From Oligoflexia bacterium (GTDB taxonomy: Bacteria > Bdellovibrionota > UBA1018): DNA of 64,000 nt. The stretch covers positions 1 through 64,000 of the forward strand of contig JAMPXJ010000021.1 of assembly GCA_023701205.1 (NCBI GenBank), written 5' to 3'. Below the pieces are notes generated by a model. That model worked only from the letters and a program-made list of their open reading frames with translations. It did not search any database and was not told where the DNA came from. Numbering within the stretch: position 1 is the stretch's first letter; each line of letters begins with the position of its first letter. Made by a program: the position numbers and the translations under genes. This document shows positions 1 through 7,479 of the stretch, one piece after another.

Positions 1-2
1 AC

Positions 3-140
3 TCCGCTGCCGACATCGTTCGAGCACTCGGCGTCTCGCGGGCCACCCTCTATCGCGCCCTGAAAACGGCGGACAGACCCCGCCCAGCATCCGAAACCCT
101 ACATCAGCAGGTCAAGGTTGATCTACCCGTGCTCGGCTGA
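3..140 (+). CDS. Serine recombinase (resolvase/invertase), C-terminal fragment, 5' end outside window
   Basis: The frame is open from the left edge to a TGA at 138-140. It encodes about 45 residues that form a helix-turn-helix (SAADIVRALGVSRATLYRAL), followed by a short tail. This is the DNA-binding end of Tn3/Hin-type serine recombinases, which cut and rejoin DNA at inverted or direct sites. The catalytic serine domain lies outside the window, so it is unknown whether the gene is intact. It ends only 11 bp before a 115-bp perfect palindrome that recurs at 1603, which suggests that a mobile or rearranging element borders this region. The family is clear from the HTH; resolvase and invertase cannot be told apart here. 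Confidence 0.75.
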   Translation, partial: SAADIVRALGVSRATLYRALKTADRPRPASETLHQQVKVDLPVLG

Positions 141-151
141 GTTCTTACAGC

Positions 152-266
152 AGACCAGAAAGCCACCTGACCCAGTGATGTCGGACACAGGCGTCCTGCC
201 TTCGCGCTTCTGGCACATCCATGTGCCGCGCAAGTCCTCACACTGGGTCAGGTGGCTTTCTGGTCT
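152..266. repeat. 115-bp palindromic element, copy A
   Basis: Perfect 26-bp inverted arms (152-177 and 241-266) enclose a 63-bp centre, which itself holds a GGCACAT/ATGTGCC hairpin. The whole 115 bp is repeated without a mismatch at 1603-1717, and about 10 bp of right flank (CCTCTGGTTT) is shared too. It starts 11 bp after the stop of the recombinase fragment. It could be a MITE-like element, a recombination site or a strong transcription-stopping hairpin. The sequence does not decide between these. Confidence 0.9.
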
Positions 267-320
267 CCTCTGGTTTGCGTGTTGAGAGGGGAAGAATGGC
301 TGGGGAACTTCAGGATCAAG

Positions 321-355
321 AACCGGAGTGCCGCCGTCGAGGCGGCACTCCGGTT
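321..355. other. Strong GC-rich hairpin in intergenic DNA
   Basis: AACCGGAGTGCCGCC at 321-335 pairs perfectly with 341-355 across the 5-base loop GTCGA, a 15-bp stem. No T-run follows on either side, so it is not a textbook terminator. It lies in the 267-560 stretch, which holds no convincing gene, only this hairpin, the 73-bp repeat (416-488) and a small TGGCCAT/ATGGCCA hairpin at 489-504. Confidence 0.7.
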
Positions 356-415
356 CGCGGAGCGTTCGCCGAAGGCGAGCCTTGTAATGGGGAGGCCAGG
401 AAGGCCGACTTCCTT

Positions 416-488
416 GCGACTGCGATTGGGCAGGATTGCCCGATCGCCATCCGCGGTGGGCGGTGAAGCAATGCTCTGGGATGAAAGC
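416..488. repeat. 73-bp direct repeat, copy 1
   Basis: This segment is repeated at 2216-2288 with one mismatch (A425 versus G2225). It contains the short inverted repeat GGGCA/TGCCC and a GC-rich core around CGATCGCCATCCGCGG. In both places it lies downstream of a 115-bp palindrome in the same orientation, so palindrome and 73-bp repeat look like two parts of one recurring intergenic unit. Confidence 0.85.
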
Positions 489-560
489 TGGCCATCCATG
501 GCCAAGCCTACCCCCGCTCTCGCCATCCTGGCTTCGCGGGGGACGTATCGTTTTTGATCT

Positions 561-989
561 TCAACTGGCTTGGGCCAATTTGGTCGCGTTTTCTGGTGCA
601 GCGACCTGAAAAGCTCCCTCGTTCATCGCAAGCGTTCTGAGAAAGTTGAACGTCTGAAAGCTGGGGATCTTGCTCCCGGCTTTAAGCGACGAAAGGTACT
701 CGGGCGAGACCCCGAGTCTTGCGGCAAGATCGATCTGCTTGCAGTTCTCACGCTCCAGAATCTTGCTGATGAAAAACTGGGTGTAGCTGCGGAGAGACTC
801 TTCAACAGCTTGATCGACTTTTTCCGAGTCTCCGGGCTTTCGCATTGTTTCGCCACAGGCATTGCACTGGTCAAGCGAGATGGGCGAGGCGAGGTAGACC
901 ATCAGGTAGTCTTTCCAGCGGAAAGGCCCGTTGACCTTGTTCTTCGTAATCTCGAACGAACCGCAGTTACCGCATCTTTTGCTTTTCAT
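561..989 (-). CDS. MqsA-like antitoxin (zinc-binding N-terminus plus HTH)
   Basis: The 142-residue protein starts with a CGNCG...CNACG pair of CxxC motifs (residues about 7-45), as in the zinc-binding N-terminal domain of MqsA. It ends with a Cro/C1-like helix-turn-helix (about 85-130, containing KQIDLAARLGVSPEYLSSLK). MqsA proteins neutralise the MqsR RNase and repress their own operon through the HTH. The start overlaps the 3' end of the upstream toxin gene by 23 bp, so the two are translationally coupled in toxin-first order, as in mqsRA. The middle region is longer and more divergent than in E. coli MqsA, so the family call is by architecture and context rather than close identity. Confidence 0.7.
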   Translation of the reverse strand: MKSKRCGNCGSFEITKNKVNGPFRWKDYLMVYLASPISLDQCNACGETMRKPGDSEKVDQAVEESLRSYTQFFISKILERENCKQIDLAARLGVSPEYLSSLKAGSKIPSFQTFNFLRTLAMNEGAFQVAAPENATKLAQAS

Positions 990-1377
990 CTTGCCAATCT
1001 CCTTCTGGTATCACTGTGCCGCTCACCGTGGTCATGCTCTTGTTGGGTGGGTGAAAGGATATTTCCTCAAGCAACCCGTCCTCATCGATTCGGAACTTGA
1101 TGAACCAGGGCTGGCCCGCGATCATCGCTCCGTAAACATCGGCCACGCACTTAGGATCGTTCCACTGGAGCACGCTTTGAACGAAGTCGTCCGCCTTCAG
1201 CGACTTGATCCCTTGCAGGATAAAATCCGTAGCCTCCGCCTCGCTCTTTGGGTTGCTCAGCTTCTCGAAAATCCGAATCACCTCGCTCAATGAACGGCTT
1301 GGGGCCGAGAGCCAGTACCTCTTCTCGTCGATCGCCTTTGCTACTTCGATGAGGGAGTACTTGGCTTTCAGAGTCAT
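967..1377 (-). CDS. MqsR-like mRNA interferase toxin
   Basis: The 136-residue protein has a C-terminal half (about 65-115) that follows the MqsR pattern: a DFVQSVLQW helix, then DVYGAMIAGQPWFIKFR and a final strand LLEEISFHPP. MqsR is a RelE-fold endoribonuclease that cuts mRNA and slows growth when its antitoxin is lost. It is first in a two-gene operon with the MqsA-like gene, overlapping it by 23 bp. The ATG at 1377 lies just downstream of an AT-rich promoter region with an imperfect inverted repeat that could be the autorepression operator. The N-terminal 50 residues are longer than in the E. coli protein. Activity is not demonstrated by sequence. Confidence 0.65.
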   Translation of the reverse strand: MTLKAKYSLIEVAKAIDEKRYWLSAPSRSLSEVIRIFEKLSNPKSEAEATDFILQGIKSLKADDFVQSVLQWNDPKCVADVYGAMIAGQPWFIKFRIDEDGLLEEISFHPPNKSMTTVSGTVIPEGDWQDEKQKMR

Positions 1378-1387
1378 ACCTAAAGTC

Positions 1388-1427
1388 TAGAATAACTTAA
1401 TCTCAGTTAAAGTTAAAGTATAATCTA
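1388..1427 (-). promoter_or_regulatory. Candidate operator/promoter of the toxin-antitoxin operon
   Basis: Just upstream of the toxin start, TAGAATA-ACTT (1388-1398) and AAGTATAATCTA (1416-1427) form an imperfect inverted repeat in AT-rich DNA. On the minus strand it includes TATACT-like promoter sequence. This position and shape suit autoregulation by the HTH antitoxin. The remaining sequence to 1602 has no convincing gene, only a TATTCGC/GCGAATA hairpin at 1488-1508. Confidence 0.35.
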
Positions 1428-1602
1428 GGAATGGGTGGCTCTTGCTAATTATATAAAATTTCATTGGTTACATTCATTAAGAGTTTTTATTCGCGCTGAT
1501 GGCGAATAACTGCGCCCGCTCGCTCGACGGAGTGGTGAAAGCGTTCCTGGCTTCGTCCAAGAAGGCCAGCCGTCCTTCCCCTCTCAACTCAGAAAATAAA
1601 GC

Positions 1603-1717
1603 AGACCAGAAAGCCACCTGACCCAGTGATGTCGGACACAGGCGTCCTGCCTTCGCGCTTCTGGCACATCCATGTGCCGCGCAAGTCCTCACACTGGGTC
1701 AGGTGGCTTTCTGGTCT
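1603..1717. repeat. 115-bp palindromic element, copy B
   Basis: This is identical to 152-266 over all 115 bp, with arms at 1603-1628 and 1692-1717. Its left flank carries CTTCCCCTCTCAAC (about 1577-1590), the reverse complement of the GTTGAGAGGGGAAG box found to the right of copy A. A degenerate version of that box (GATAGGGAGGAATGGCTGG) lies to its right. The full element may therefore be a palindrome flanked by outward-facing boxes, with one box missing at each copy. Confidence 0.9.
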
Positions 1718-1830
1718 CCTCTGGTTTGGTGTGATAGGGAGGAATGGCTGGTTTATAAAGTCAAAACGCGGAGCGTGTTGTACTTTAAGACGCGGGGAAT
1801 AGGGACGCGTTTAGAAAGTCAGGAGTTTTT

Positions 1831-2133
1831 ATGGCGATTAGCAAAGTTCTACTTGTGTGCGTTTTGAGTTCAACCACGGGTTGTGCCACAACCGGAGCTG
1901 GTTTTACGAAAGACTCGGACACTTTGAGTAAGCATGAGGAAGTTAAAGCTCCGAATCAATATGGTTGGGATGACTCAAATTGTGCACATATCGCGGCGGA
2001 TGGCCATTGCGCCCATCCTACCGGCGTAAATGGAATGGATGCTGGAAGTTCAAATGCTCCGAATTCCAAGGGATGGAACAACTCGAATTGCGCGCATATC
2101 ATGGCTGACGGCAACTGCGCTCACCGGCTTTAG
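1831..2133 (+). CDS. Small lipoprotein with two tandem WxxSNCAHIxADGxCAH repeats
   Basis: The 100-residue protein has a lipoprotein signal (lipobox-like LSSTTGC, Cys at about 18). The mature part contains two near-identical units, YGWDDSNCAHIAADGHCAH and KGWNNSNCAHIMADGNCAH, each with two Cys and two His. The spacing recalls a metal or heme site, but no known motif is matched. The gene lies between palindrome copy B and the second 73-bp repeat as a single-gene unit. I do not recognise the family. Export to the cell envelope is well supported; any role is unknown. Confidence 0.7.
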   Translation: MAISKVLLVCVLSSTTGCATTGAGFTKDSDTLSKHEEVKAPNQYGWDDSNCAHIAADGHCAHPTGVNGMDAGSSNAPNSKGWNNSNCAHIMADGNCAHRL

Positions 2134-2215
2134 CGATTTGCTCGTTCTGCCGTAATTTTCGAACAAAAATGCGAACAGCCTCGAACAGGTGCATGAATAT
2201 GGCGCGGAAAGCCGC

Positions 2216-2288
2216 GCGACTGCGGTTGGGCAGGATTGCCCGATCGCCATCCGCGGTGGGCGGTGAAGCAATGCTCTGGGATGAAAGC
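2216..2288. repeat. 73-bp direct repeat, copy 2
   Basis: This matches 416-488 with one mismatch. It sits between the small lipoprotein gene and the promoter of the SecD-headpiece gene. The order palindrome, then 73-bp repeat, is the same as around copy 1, but here a gene lies between the two elements. Confidence 0.85.
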
Positions 2289-2378
2289 CGAACACCTGTA
2301 GAGTGCTTTTTAAGCAGTAAGCCCACCCTGGTCAGGAGTCCTGTTGTGAACGGGGCGCGTATCCCTTATCCTGCGATC

Positions 2379-2774
2379 ATGAAGAAAAATTGCAGCGTTT
2401 TCCTGGTTGCCGTCCTCTGCCTGGGATCTTCCGCTTTTGCCAAGTCCGCGGGAGATGCTTTCTCGATTCATGATCCAAAAGGGAAGCAGGTGATCGGAAC
2501 CGCCGATGTCACCTGCGCGTCGCTTGAGAAGGACGCAGCGGGCAAGGACGTCGCCACGTTCAAAGTACAGGATGGGGCCGCCGCAAAATTGCGCGAAGTA
2601 ACCAAGAATAATATCGGCAAAACGATGGCTGTTTTCGTCTGCGGTCGAAAAATCAAAGAACCGAAAATCGCTGCTGAGATCACCGGCAAGACGGTGATGG
2701 CGACCGGGCTTGAGCCCAAGGACAAGGAGTGCCTCTCCAAGGCATTTCAGCTCAAAGAGAAGTGTGAAGGCTGA
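2379..2774 (+). CDS. Exported stand-alone SecD P1-headpiece domain protein
   Basis: The ATG at 2379 gives a 131-residue protein with a Sec signal peptide (about 1-21, ending SAFA). The mature part (about 60-130) follows the SecDF P1 head subdomain: AAAKLREVTKNNIGKTMAVF, then a KIKEPKIAAEITG strand and a final helix. In SecD this domain is a periplasmic insertion; here it stands alone with no membrane segments. Two or three Cys in the mature part (DVTCAS, VFVCGR, KECLSK) may form disulfides. The longer upstream frame runs through the 73-bp repeat and is not needed. A 45-bp stretch of its signal-peptide region is duplicated at 9400. The fold is fairly clear, the function is not. Confidence 0.7.
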   Translation: MKKNCSVFLVAVLCLGSSAFAKSAGDAFSIHDPKGKQVIGTADVTCASLEKDAAGKDVATFKVQDGAAAKLREVTKNNIGKTMAVFVCGRKIKEPKIAAEITGKTVMATGLEPKDKECLSKAFQLKEKCEG

Positions 2775-2860
2775 TTTGGCCTAACGGCAGCCCCGCGCTG
2801 AGATAGCAAATCGGTTTGATGTGGCGCTCGGCGGGGCGCAAACCAAGGCGTGTTGAATGT

Positions 2861-2973
2861 CATGAGCATCGAGGAGTCAACAAGGTTACCGGTGCGAAAC
2901 ACGCGTTGCGCGGAATGGGCCTGTCATTTCACGAGGTCGTGGGCATCGGCGATTCGGAGAACGACCGTTCCTT
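2861..2973 (+). pseudogene. Remnant of a HAD-superfamily (Cof/SPP-like) phosphatase
   Basis: One frame reads GVNKVTGAKHALRGMGLSF and then VVGIGDSENDRSL. This is the HAD C-terminal signature: the motif III lysine region followed by motif IV GD-x-END. The upstream domains and the rest of the C-terminus are absent, and the frame then runs into unrelated sequence. It is therefore a decayed fragment rather than a gene. The rest of 2974-3220 holds no gene and turns strongly AT-rich from about 3110, marking entry into the next toxin-antitoxin island. Confidence 0.55.
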
Positions 2974-3220
2974 GGGCAAACTTCCAAGCTTGCGCGCCAG
3001 CTCGCAATCCTCATGGGATCAGTGCTGGTCGCTCACGGGGAGGAGACCCCACATGGGGCGTCTACCGTCTTTAGGGTGTGATTCCCGCGGATTGGGTAAT
3101 AGAGCATTGAAATTGCTTAACCATGTGGATGCGTTGATCTTTGTAGTTATATTACAAATAGTTATATGTACTCTAGCTATCTTTAATTATTAATAAATTT
3201 ATCTAGCAAATGATTAACTA

Positions 3221-4255
3221 ATGGATATAATAAGATATATGGAGATTGCGCCGCTAACAGTCAAGGCACTTGAGATGCTCTTCCCACCGGAGAAGGGCGG
3301 ACTCCGGATTGAGCGTCGCGCCACAGAGGAGTTCCCGATATGGCTGAAGTCGGCCGCTGACATCTTCACCATGGAATTCGAAAAAGCGGAACTCAAGCTC
3401 ACCCTGATCCAGCCAAAAACATATCTTACGTTCGACCAGCTCCAGAACGTCTACCGACAAGTTGCACGCGTAACGGGGCCCGGTACTATGCTCGTTGCCG
3501 ACGAAGTTAACCCCAAGCACCGGCCGCTTCTCGTAAAGTTCCGAATTCCCTTCATCTACCGAAACGAAACGGTATTTGCTCCTGAACTCGCTGCGATCGT
3601 CAAGAACATGCGCTCGTTGGAGCCACGGATACCCGCGCTTGAGGCGCCAGTGCGAAATGAACTCAGGCCGTTCTCTTTGAAGCTGCTCGCCGGTTATCTG
3701 ACGAACAATCTCGACCGACAGTTTCGGCTAAAACCCCTTCACGCGCATTTGGCTCAACTCGATGGAGGGCCCTCGACCGCAAAACTGTCGCTCACCCTGA
3801 ACGAGCTCGCTCATTTTGAACTTCTGCGAGCAGAGGGCGGGGGACCCCATAAAGTCTTCATCTTCGAAGACAAGCAAAGGGTCTGGGAGGCAATGCGAGC
3901 CCTGAGGTTTGCGCCCTTTATGCGGACAGTTGAAGTCCACTTCGTCCCTGACGAACAGAACTGCATAATGGCCGGAGAATCCGCTCTTGCTCAGTATTCC
4001 AACTTGGCAGACCCACAAGTATGGACCTGGGCCACCACCCTAGCAAAGTTTGCCAAAATGACAGAGGCGAATCACCCTCCATACGTAGATGGGAAAGCGT
4101 TTGTCGAGCTTTGGCGCGAAAATCCAGAAGTGTTCGGTTCATCGAGAATGATGAATCCGATAGAACTCTATTTCTCGATGCGTGAGAATCAGGACGAGCG
4201 AATTCAGCTCGCACTCAAGGAAATGCTCGCGAAGCTTGAACTCGCGGTTCCATAG
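3221..4255 (+). CDS. AbiEi-like antitoxin/regulator of a type IV toxin-antitoxin pair
   Basis: The 344-residue cytosolic protein shows features I associate with AbiEi-type antitoxins. It has a central MLVADEVNPKHRPLLVKF strand-helix unit (about 87-104), a winged-helix-like stretch (about 165-200), and a C-terminal NPIELYFSMRENQDERIQL helix pair (about 306-325). The next gene, 12 bp downstream, encodes a nucleotidyltransferase, which matches the AbiEi/AbiEii order. AbiEi proteins bind their promoter and block toxin action. The local DNA is AT-richer than the surroundings, with AT-rich sequence upstream, consistent with transfer. The start could be 3221 or the in-frame ATG at 3239; neither has a clear ribosome site. 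Assignment is by pattern and context. Confidence 0.55.
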   Translation: MDIIRYMEIAPLTVKALEMLFPPEKGGLRIERRATEEFPIWLKSAADIFTMEFEKAELKLTLIQPKTYLTFDQLQNVYRQVARVTGPGTMLVADEVNPKHRPLLVKFRIPFIYRNETVFAPELAAIVKNMRSLEPRIPALEAPVRNELRPFSLKLLAGYLTNNLDRQFRLKPLHAHLAQLDGGPSTAKLSLTLNELAHFELLRAEGGGPHKVFIFEDKQRVWEAMRALRFAPFMRTVEVHFVPDEQNCIMAGESALAQYSNLADPQVWTWATTLAKFAKMTEANHPPYVDGKAFVELWRENPEVFGSSRMMNPIELYFSMRENQDERIQLALKEMLAKLELAVP

Positions 4256-4267
4256 CGAGGGCATATT

Positions 4268-5041
4268 ATGGCACGACCCAGAGGCTTCGATCACTTTTTG
4301 GAGCGGCTGAAGGGGCTTGAAAAGTCCTATGCTGTAATCGGCGGCGGAGCCGCTTCACTCCTAATGGACGACCACGGCCTAGACTTCCGTGCCACCAAAG
4401 ACGTTGACCTTGTGTTACTCACAAACGGGTCTAAGGAATTGAACACCCGTATCGCGGCTTATGTGAAAGAGGGTCGCTACAAGACCAAGGAGGCTACCGA
4501 AGGCGAGCCGAGGTATTACCGTTTCCAAGAGCCTCAAGAAGAAAAATTCCCTCTGCAAATCGAGGTCTTCGCGAGAAACGAGCAGAAGATCGAGCTTCAC
4601 GAAGGACAGTACATCATTCCGGTTCAGAGCGACGAGATCGCGAGGATCTCTGCCATTATGCTCGACGACGAGTACTTCGAGATCATTACGTCGAACCTCG
4701 CTACTTTAGAGTCCGGAGCCACAGTAATAAATCCTATCGCCAACATCTGCCTGAAGGCCCGCGCTCATCGAGAAATGAGCGAGAAAAAGGCCAGGGGCGA
4801 AAAGGTCGACTCCAAGGACATTGAGAAGCATCGAAAAGACATTTTTCGGATAACCCCTTTGCTCAGCGGGTCAGAGAAAATCATTCTGGGTAAGCAGCCG
4901 AAGGCGGACTTGGAGCTGGCCCTCAAACATCTGCGGGATATGTCGGAGGGTAGCTTCAAGGACATGATGAAAAATGTACCAGCCGCAAATAAGGACACGC
5001 TTCTTGGCACCATTAGCAAGGTGTTCTTAGGGACGTCCTGA
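4268..5041 (+). CDS. AbiEii-like nucleotidyltransferase toxin candidate
   Basis: The 257-residue protein has the minimal nucleotidyltransferase signature: YAVIGGGAASLLMDD (about 20-34) followed by RATKDVDLVLL, the hG[GS]...DxD arrangement that binds Mg-NTP. Later acidic residues (LQIEVFARNE, about 97-106) fit the third carboxylate. AbiEii/MenT-type toxins transfer nucleotides to tRNA ends or other targets and act with an upstream AbiEi protein, which is present 12 bp before. The C-terminal 90 residues are Lys-rich and helical. It could instead be a housekeeping-type uncharacterised nucleotidyltransferase, but pairing and base composition favour a toxin-antitoxin or phage-defence role. Confidence 0.6.
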   Translation: MARPRGFDHFLERLKGLEKSYAVIGGGAASLLMDDHGLDFRATKDVDLVLLTNGSKELNTRIAAYVKEGRYKTKEATEGEPRYYRFQEPQEEKFPLQIEVFARNEQKIELHEGQYIIPVQSDEIARISAIMLDDEYFEIITSNLATLESGATVINPIANICLKARAHREMSEKKARGEKVDSKDIEKHRKDIFRITPLLSGSEKIILGKQPKADLELALKHLRDMSEGSFKDMMKNVPAANKDTLLGTISKVFLGTS

Positions 5042-5262
5042 TCAGACAAGCCTCGGGGGATCACCACGAGGAATTGAAGAAATTGGCCCGGAAGGGCTGT
5101 GCATTCGCTTTTCCGAAAATCGCTTTCTATACCGCTAAACCGCTCCACCGCTTAACTCTCTGCTCCGCCGCGTCTCCGCTCGAAACAACGGAGTAAAATC
5201 TATGAAGAGTCTCTCAGCCGTTCTTCTGGCGGCGGGGATAGCGCAGTGGAGGATCCGCGTAA

Positions 5263-5889
5263 ATGAGCTTTCTCGTTGTCAATCTTCCGACGGTCCTTTA
5301 CTCTTTTCGTAACCTAATGGAATACTTGCAAGCTCTCTATGCAGCCGAGCCCGTGTACTTTCTGGTGGGCGGGATTTCGACCGTAACCTTCCTGCTCAAG
5401 CTGGCGCTCTTGGGGCTCTCGGGGATTTCCAAGGATCTGGATCTCGATTCCGATAGCGACAACCATCTCGGCGCGGAGGCCTCCTTCAAGCTCTTCACGA
5501 CCCAGACGCTGTTGGTTTTCTTGATGGGAATGGGCTGGCTGGGCCTGGCCGTCCGCACCGAGCTGAAATTATCTCATGCTCTCGCGGCTGCGGTGGCTCT
5601 GGGTTTCGGTTTTTCGATGATGATGCTCGCAGCCTTTCTTGCCAAGCATCTGACGAGACTGAATCAGATTCCGACCTTCAATCGGTGGTCCTTGGTCGGA
5701 ACCAGGGGCCGAGTCTATCTTACAGTGCCGCCAAGAGGCAGGGGCGAGGGCGAAGTCGAGGTGATCTTGGGCGGCGGGAAGAAAATTCTCAAAGCAACCA
5801 ATGAGAGTGCGGCGGAGATTCCTTCCTTTACGGAAGTCACCGTCACGGGGATTGAAGGTAAGCATTTGGTGGTTAAGAAAGCAGAGTAG
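5263..5889 (+). CDS. NfeD/YqiJ-like membrane protein with C-terminal OB-fold
   Basis: The 208-residue protein has three predicted membrane segments (about 33-53, 79-98, 103-126). A soluble C-terminal domain (about 140-205) begins LVGTRGRVYLTVPPRGRGEG, typical of the NfeD OB-fold. The ATG at 5263 follows GGAGG at good distance. NfeD proteins partner with flotillins in membrane microdomains, and a flotillin gene follows 17 bp downstream, as in yqiJ-yqiK. The acidic segment DLDLDSDSD (about 59-67) lies in the loop between the first two membrane segments. The 5042-5262 gap upstream has no clear gene. Confidence 0.75.
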   Translation: MSFLVVNLPTVLYSFRNLMEYLQALYAAEPVYFLVGGISTVTFLLKLALLGLSGISKDLDLDSDSDNHLGAEASFKLFTTQTLLVFLMGMGWLGLAVRTELKLSHALAAAVALGFGFSMMMLAAFLAKHLTRLNQIPTFNRWSLVGTRGRVYLTVPPRGRGEGEVEVILGGGKKILKATNESAAEIPSFTEVTVTGIEGKHLVVKKAE

Positions 5890-5906
5890 CAGAAGGGAAT
5901 TGACTC

Positions 5907-7469
5907 ATGTTTGAAATGACGTTGCTTGCGACGGTGCTGGTACCCAGCCTAATCATCTTTTTCTTCATTCTTTTCGTGGCGAAGCAGTATAAGCGCTGTC
6001 CGTCCAATAAGATCCTCGTTATTTACGGGCGAGTAGGATCGGACCGAGCCGCGAAGTGTATCCATGGCGGCGGCACTTTCGTGATTCCCCTGATTCAAGA
6101 TTACGCGTTTCTATCACTCGAGCCCATCACCATCGAGATCGAGCTGACGGGCGCATTGTCCAAGAAGAATATTCGCGTGAACGTGCCTTCGACCTTTACG
6201 GCAGGTATTTCAACCCAGCCGGAAATCATGACGAATGCGTCGGAGCGTCTCCTGGGCCTTACCGAAGAACAGGTTAAGACCCAGGCCCGCGACATCATTC
6301 TGGGACAGTTGCGACTGGTCATTGCCACGCTTGCAATCGAGGAAATCAATCAAGACCGGGAGAAGTTCCTGGATCTCGTGAACAAGAACGTCAACTTGGA
6401 GCTGAACAAGATCGGTCTCGAGGTCATCAACGTGAATATCCGGGATATCACGGATGAGTCCGGCTACATCGAGGCCATTGGCAAGAAAGCAGCGGCCGAG
6501 GCCATTAATACCGCCAAGGTGGAGGTGGCCCAACAGGAGCGCGCGGGTGCCATCGGCGAAGCCACTGCGACTCGGGAAAGGGAAGTGAGCGTTGCCAGTG
6601 AGATGGCCCAAGGAGCGATGGGCCGCAAGAAGGCGGAAGCGGATCAGAGGGTCGCGATCGCGAAATATGAGGCGGAGGGGGTCGCTGGCGAAGCCGAGTC
6701 CAAGCGCGCCCAGGAAGTGGCCATTGCCGAGCAAGTGGCGAAGACGGATCAAGGAAAGAAGACCGCCGAAAGGGAAAAGCGCGTCGTTGTCGCGCAGCTT
6801 GAAGCGGAGGCGGTCCAGGGGGAAAACGAGTCCAAGGCCAAGATCGCCGATTACAATGCGTCCTTGCATGAAAGAGAAGCCGAGTCCCTGCGCCGCGGCG
6901 AGGTAGCCCGTGCCCTGGCCGCTCGCGATGTCCTCAGGGCCGAAAAAGAAAAAGAACTGGCGAAATTGGAAAAAGAGCAGCTTGCTCAGCGTGAAGTCGA
7001 AAAGAGAAAGATGGAGGTGGACGCTGAGGCGGAAGCGGAGCAAAAACGCCGGATCGCTCGCGGTGAAGCGGATGCTATCCTGGCGAGGTACGCGGCAGAA
7101 GCTGAAGGCATCCAAAAGGTCCTCCAGGCGAAAGCAAAGGGCTACGAAGAGCTTCTCCGCATTTCCAGTAGGGATCCCGCGCTAGTGCCGACGCTGTTGA
7201 TGGTGGAGAAACTTCCTGAACTCGTTGAACAGCAAGTGCGAGCGATCCAGAATTTGAAGATCGACAAAATCACGGTCTGGGACGGCGGGGGTGCGGAACA
7301 GGGAAGCTCGACCGCGAATTTTCTTCGGAGCATGATTACCTCGCTGCCGGCAGTGCATGATCTGGCGAAACAGGTCGGGATAGAACTGCCGACCTATCTG
7401 GGTTCGCTTAACGGAAAAGGGCCAGCCGATGCTTCCATGCCTGCCCCGATGCCGAGAGATCCACAATGA
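5907..7469 (+). CDS. Flotillin-family SPFH protein (YqiK/FloT-like)
   Basis: The 520-residue protein has one N-terminal membrane anchor (about 5-25) and an SPFH/band-7 domain (about 30-200, including EINQDREKFLDLVNKNVNLE). A long Ala/Glu-rich flotillin coiled coil (about 200-400) follows, then a C-terminal globular part. Flotillins scaffold ordered membrane patches and help with envelope stress. The Gly/Ala-Glu repeats (GEATATRERE, GEAESKRAQE, GENESKAKIA) are typical of the flotillin stalk. It is the middle gene of an operon with an NfeD-like partner before it and TelA after it. Confidence 0.9.
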   Translation: MFEMTLLATVLVPSLIIFFFILFVAKQYKRCPSNKILVIYGRVGSDRAAKCIHGGGTFVIPLIQDYAFLSLEPITIEIELTGALSKKNIRVNVPSTFTAGISTQPEIMTNASERLLGLTEEQVKTQARDIILGQLRLVIATLAIEEINQDREKFLDLVNKNVNLELNKIGLEVINVNIRDITDESGYIEAIGKKAAAEAINTAKVEVAQQERAGAIGEATATREREVSVASEMAQGAMGRKKAEADQRVAIAKYEAEGVAGEAESKRAQEVAIAEQVAKTDQGKKTAEREKRVVVAQLEAEAVQGENESKAKIADYNASLHEREAESLRRGEVARALAARDVLRAEKEKELAKLEKEQLAQREVEKRKMEVDAEAEAEQKRRIARGEADAILARYAAEAEGIQKVLQAKAKGYEELLRISSRDPALVPTLLMVEKLPELVEQQVRAIQNLKIDKITVWDGGGAEQGSSTANFLRSMITSLPAVHDLAKQVGIELPTYLGSLNGKGPADASMPAPMPRDPQ

Positions 7470-7479
7470 GGGCCTCTGA

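Noticed and set aside
152..266. Reading the palindrome as an integron attC site
   Set aside because: The core sites expected at attC ends (RYYYAAC / GTTRRRY) are not present at the right places, and the arms are perfect rather than imperfect.
1477..1692. Short minus-strand frame before palindrome copy B
   Set aside because: Its start lies inside the palindrome and no family resemblance or ribosome site is seen.
5202..5312. 36-codon frame with signal-like start MKSLSAVLLAAG overlapping the NfeD-like gene
   Set aside because: It overlaps the start of the clear membrane gene by about 50 bp and has no visible ribosome site or homologue pattern.
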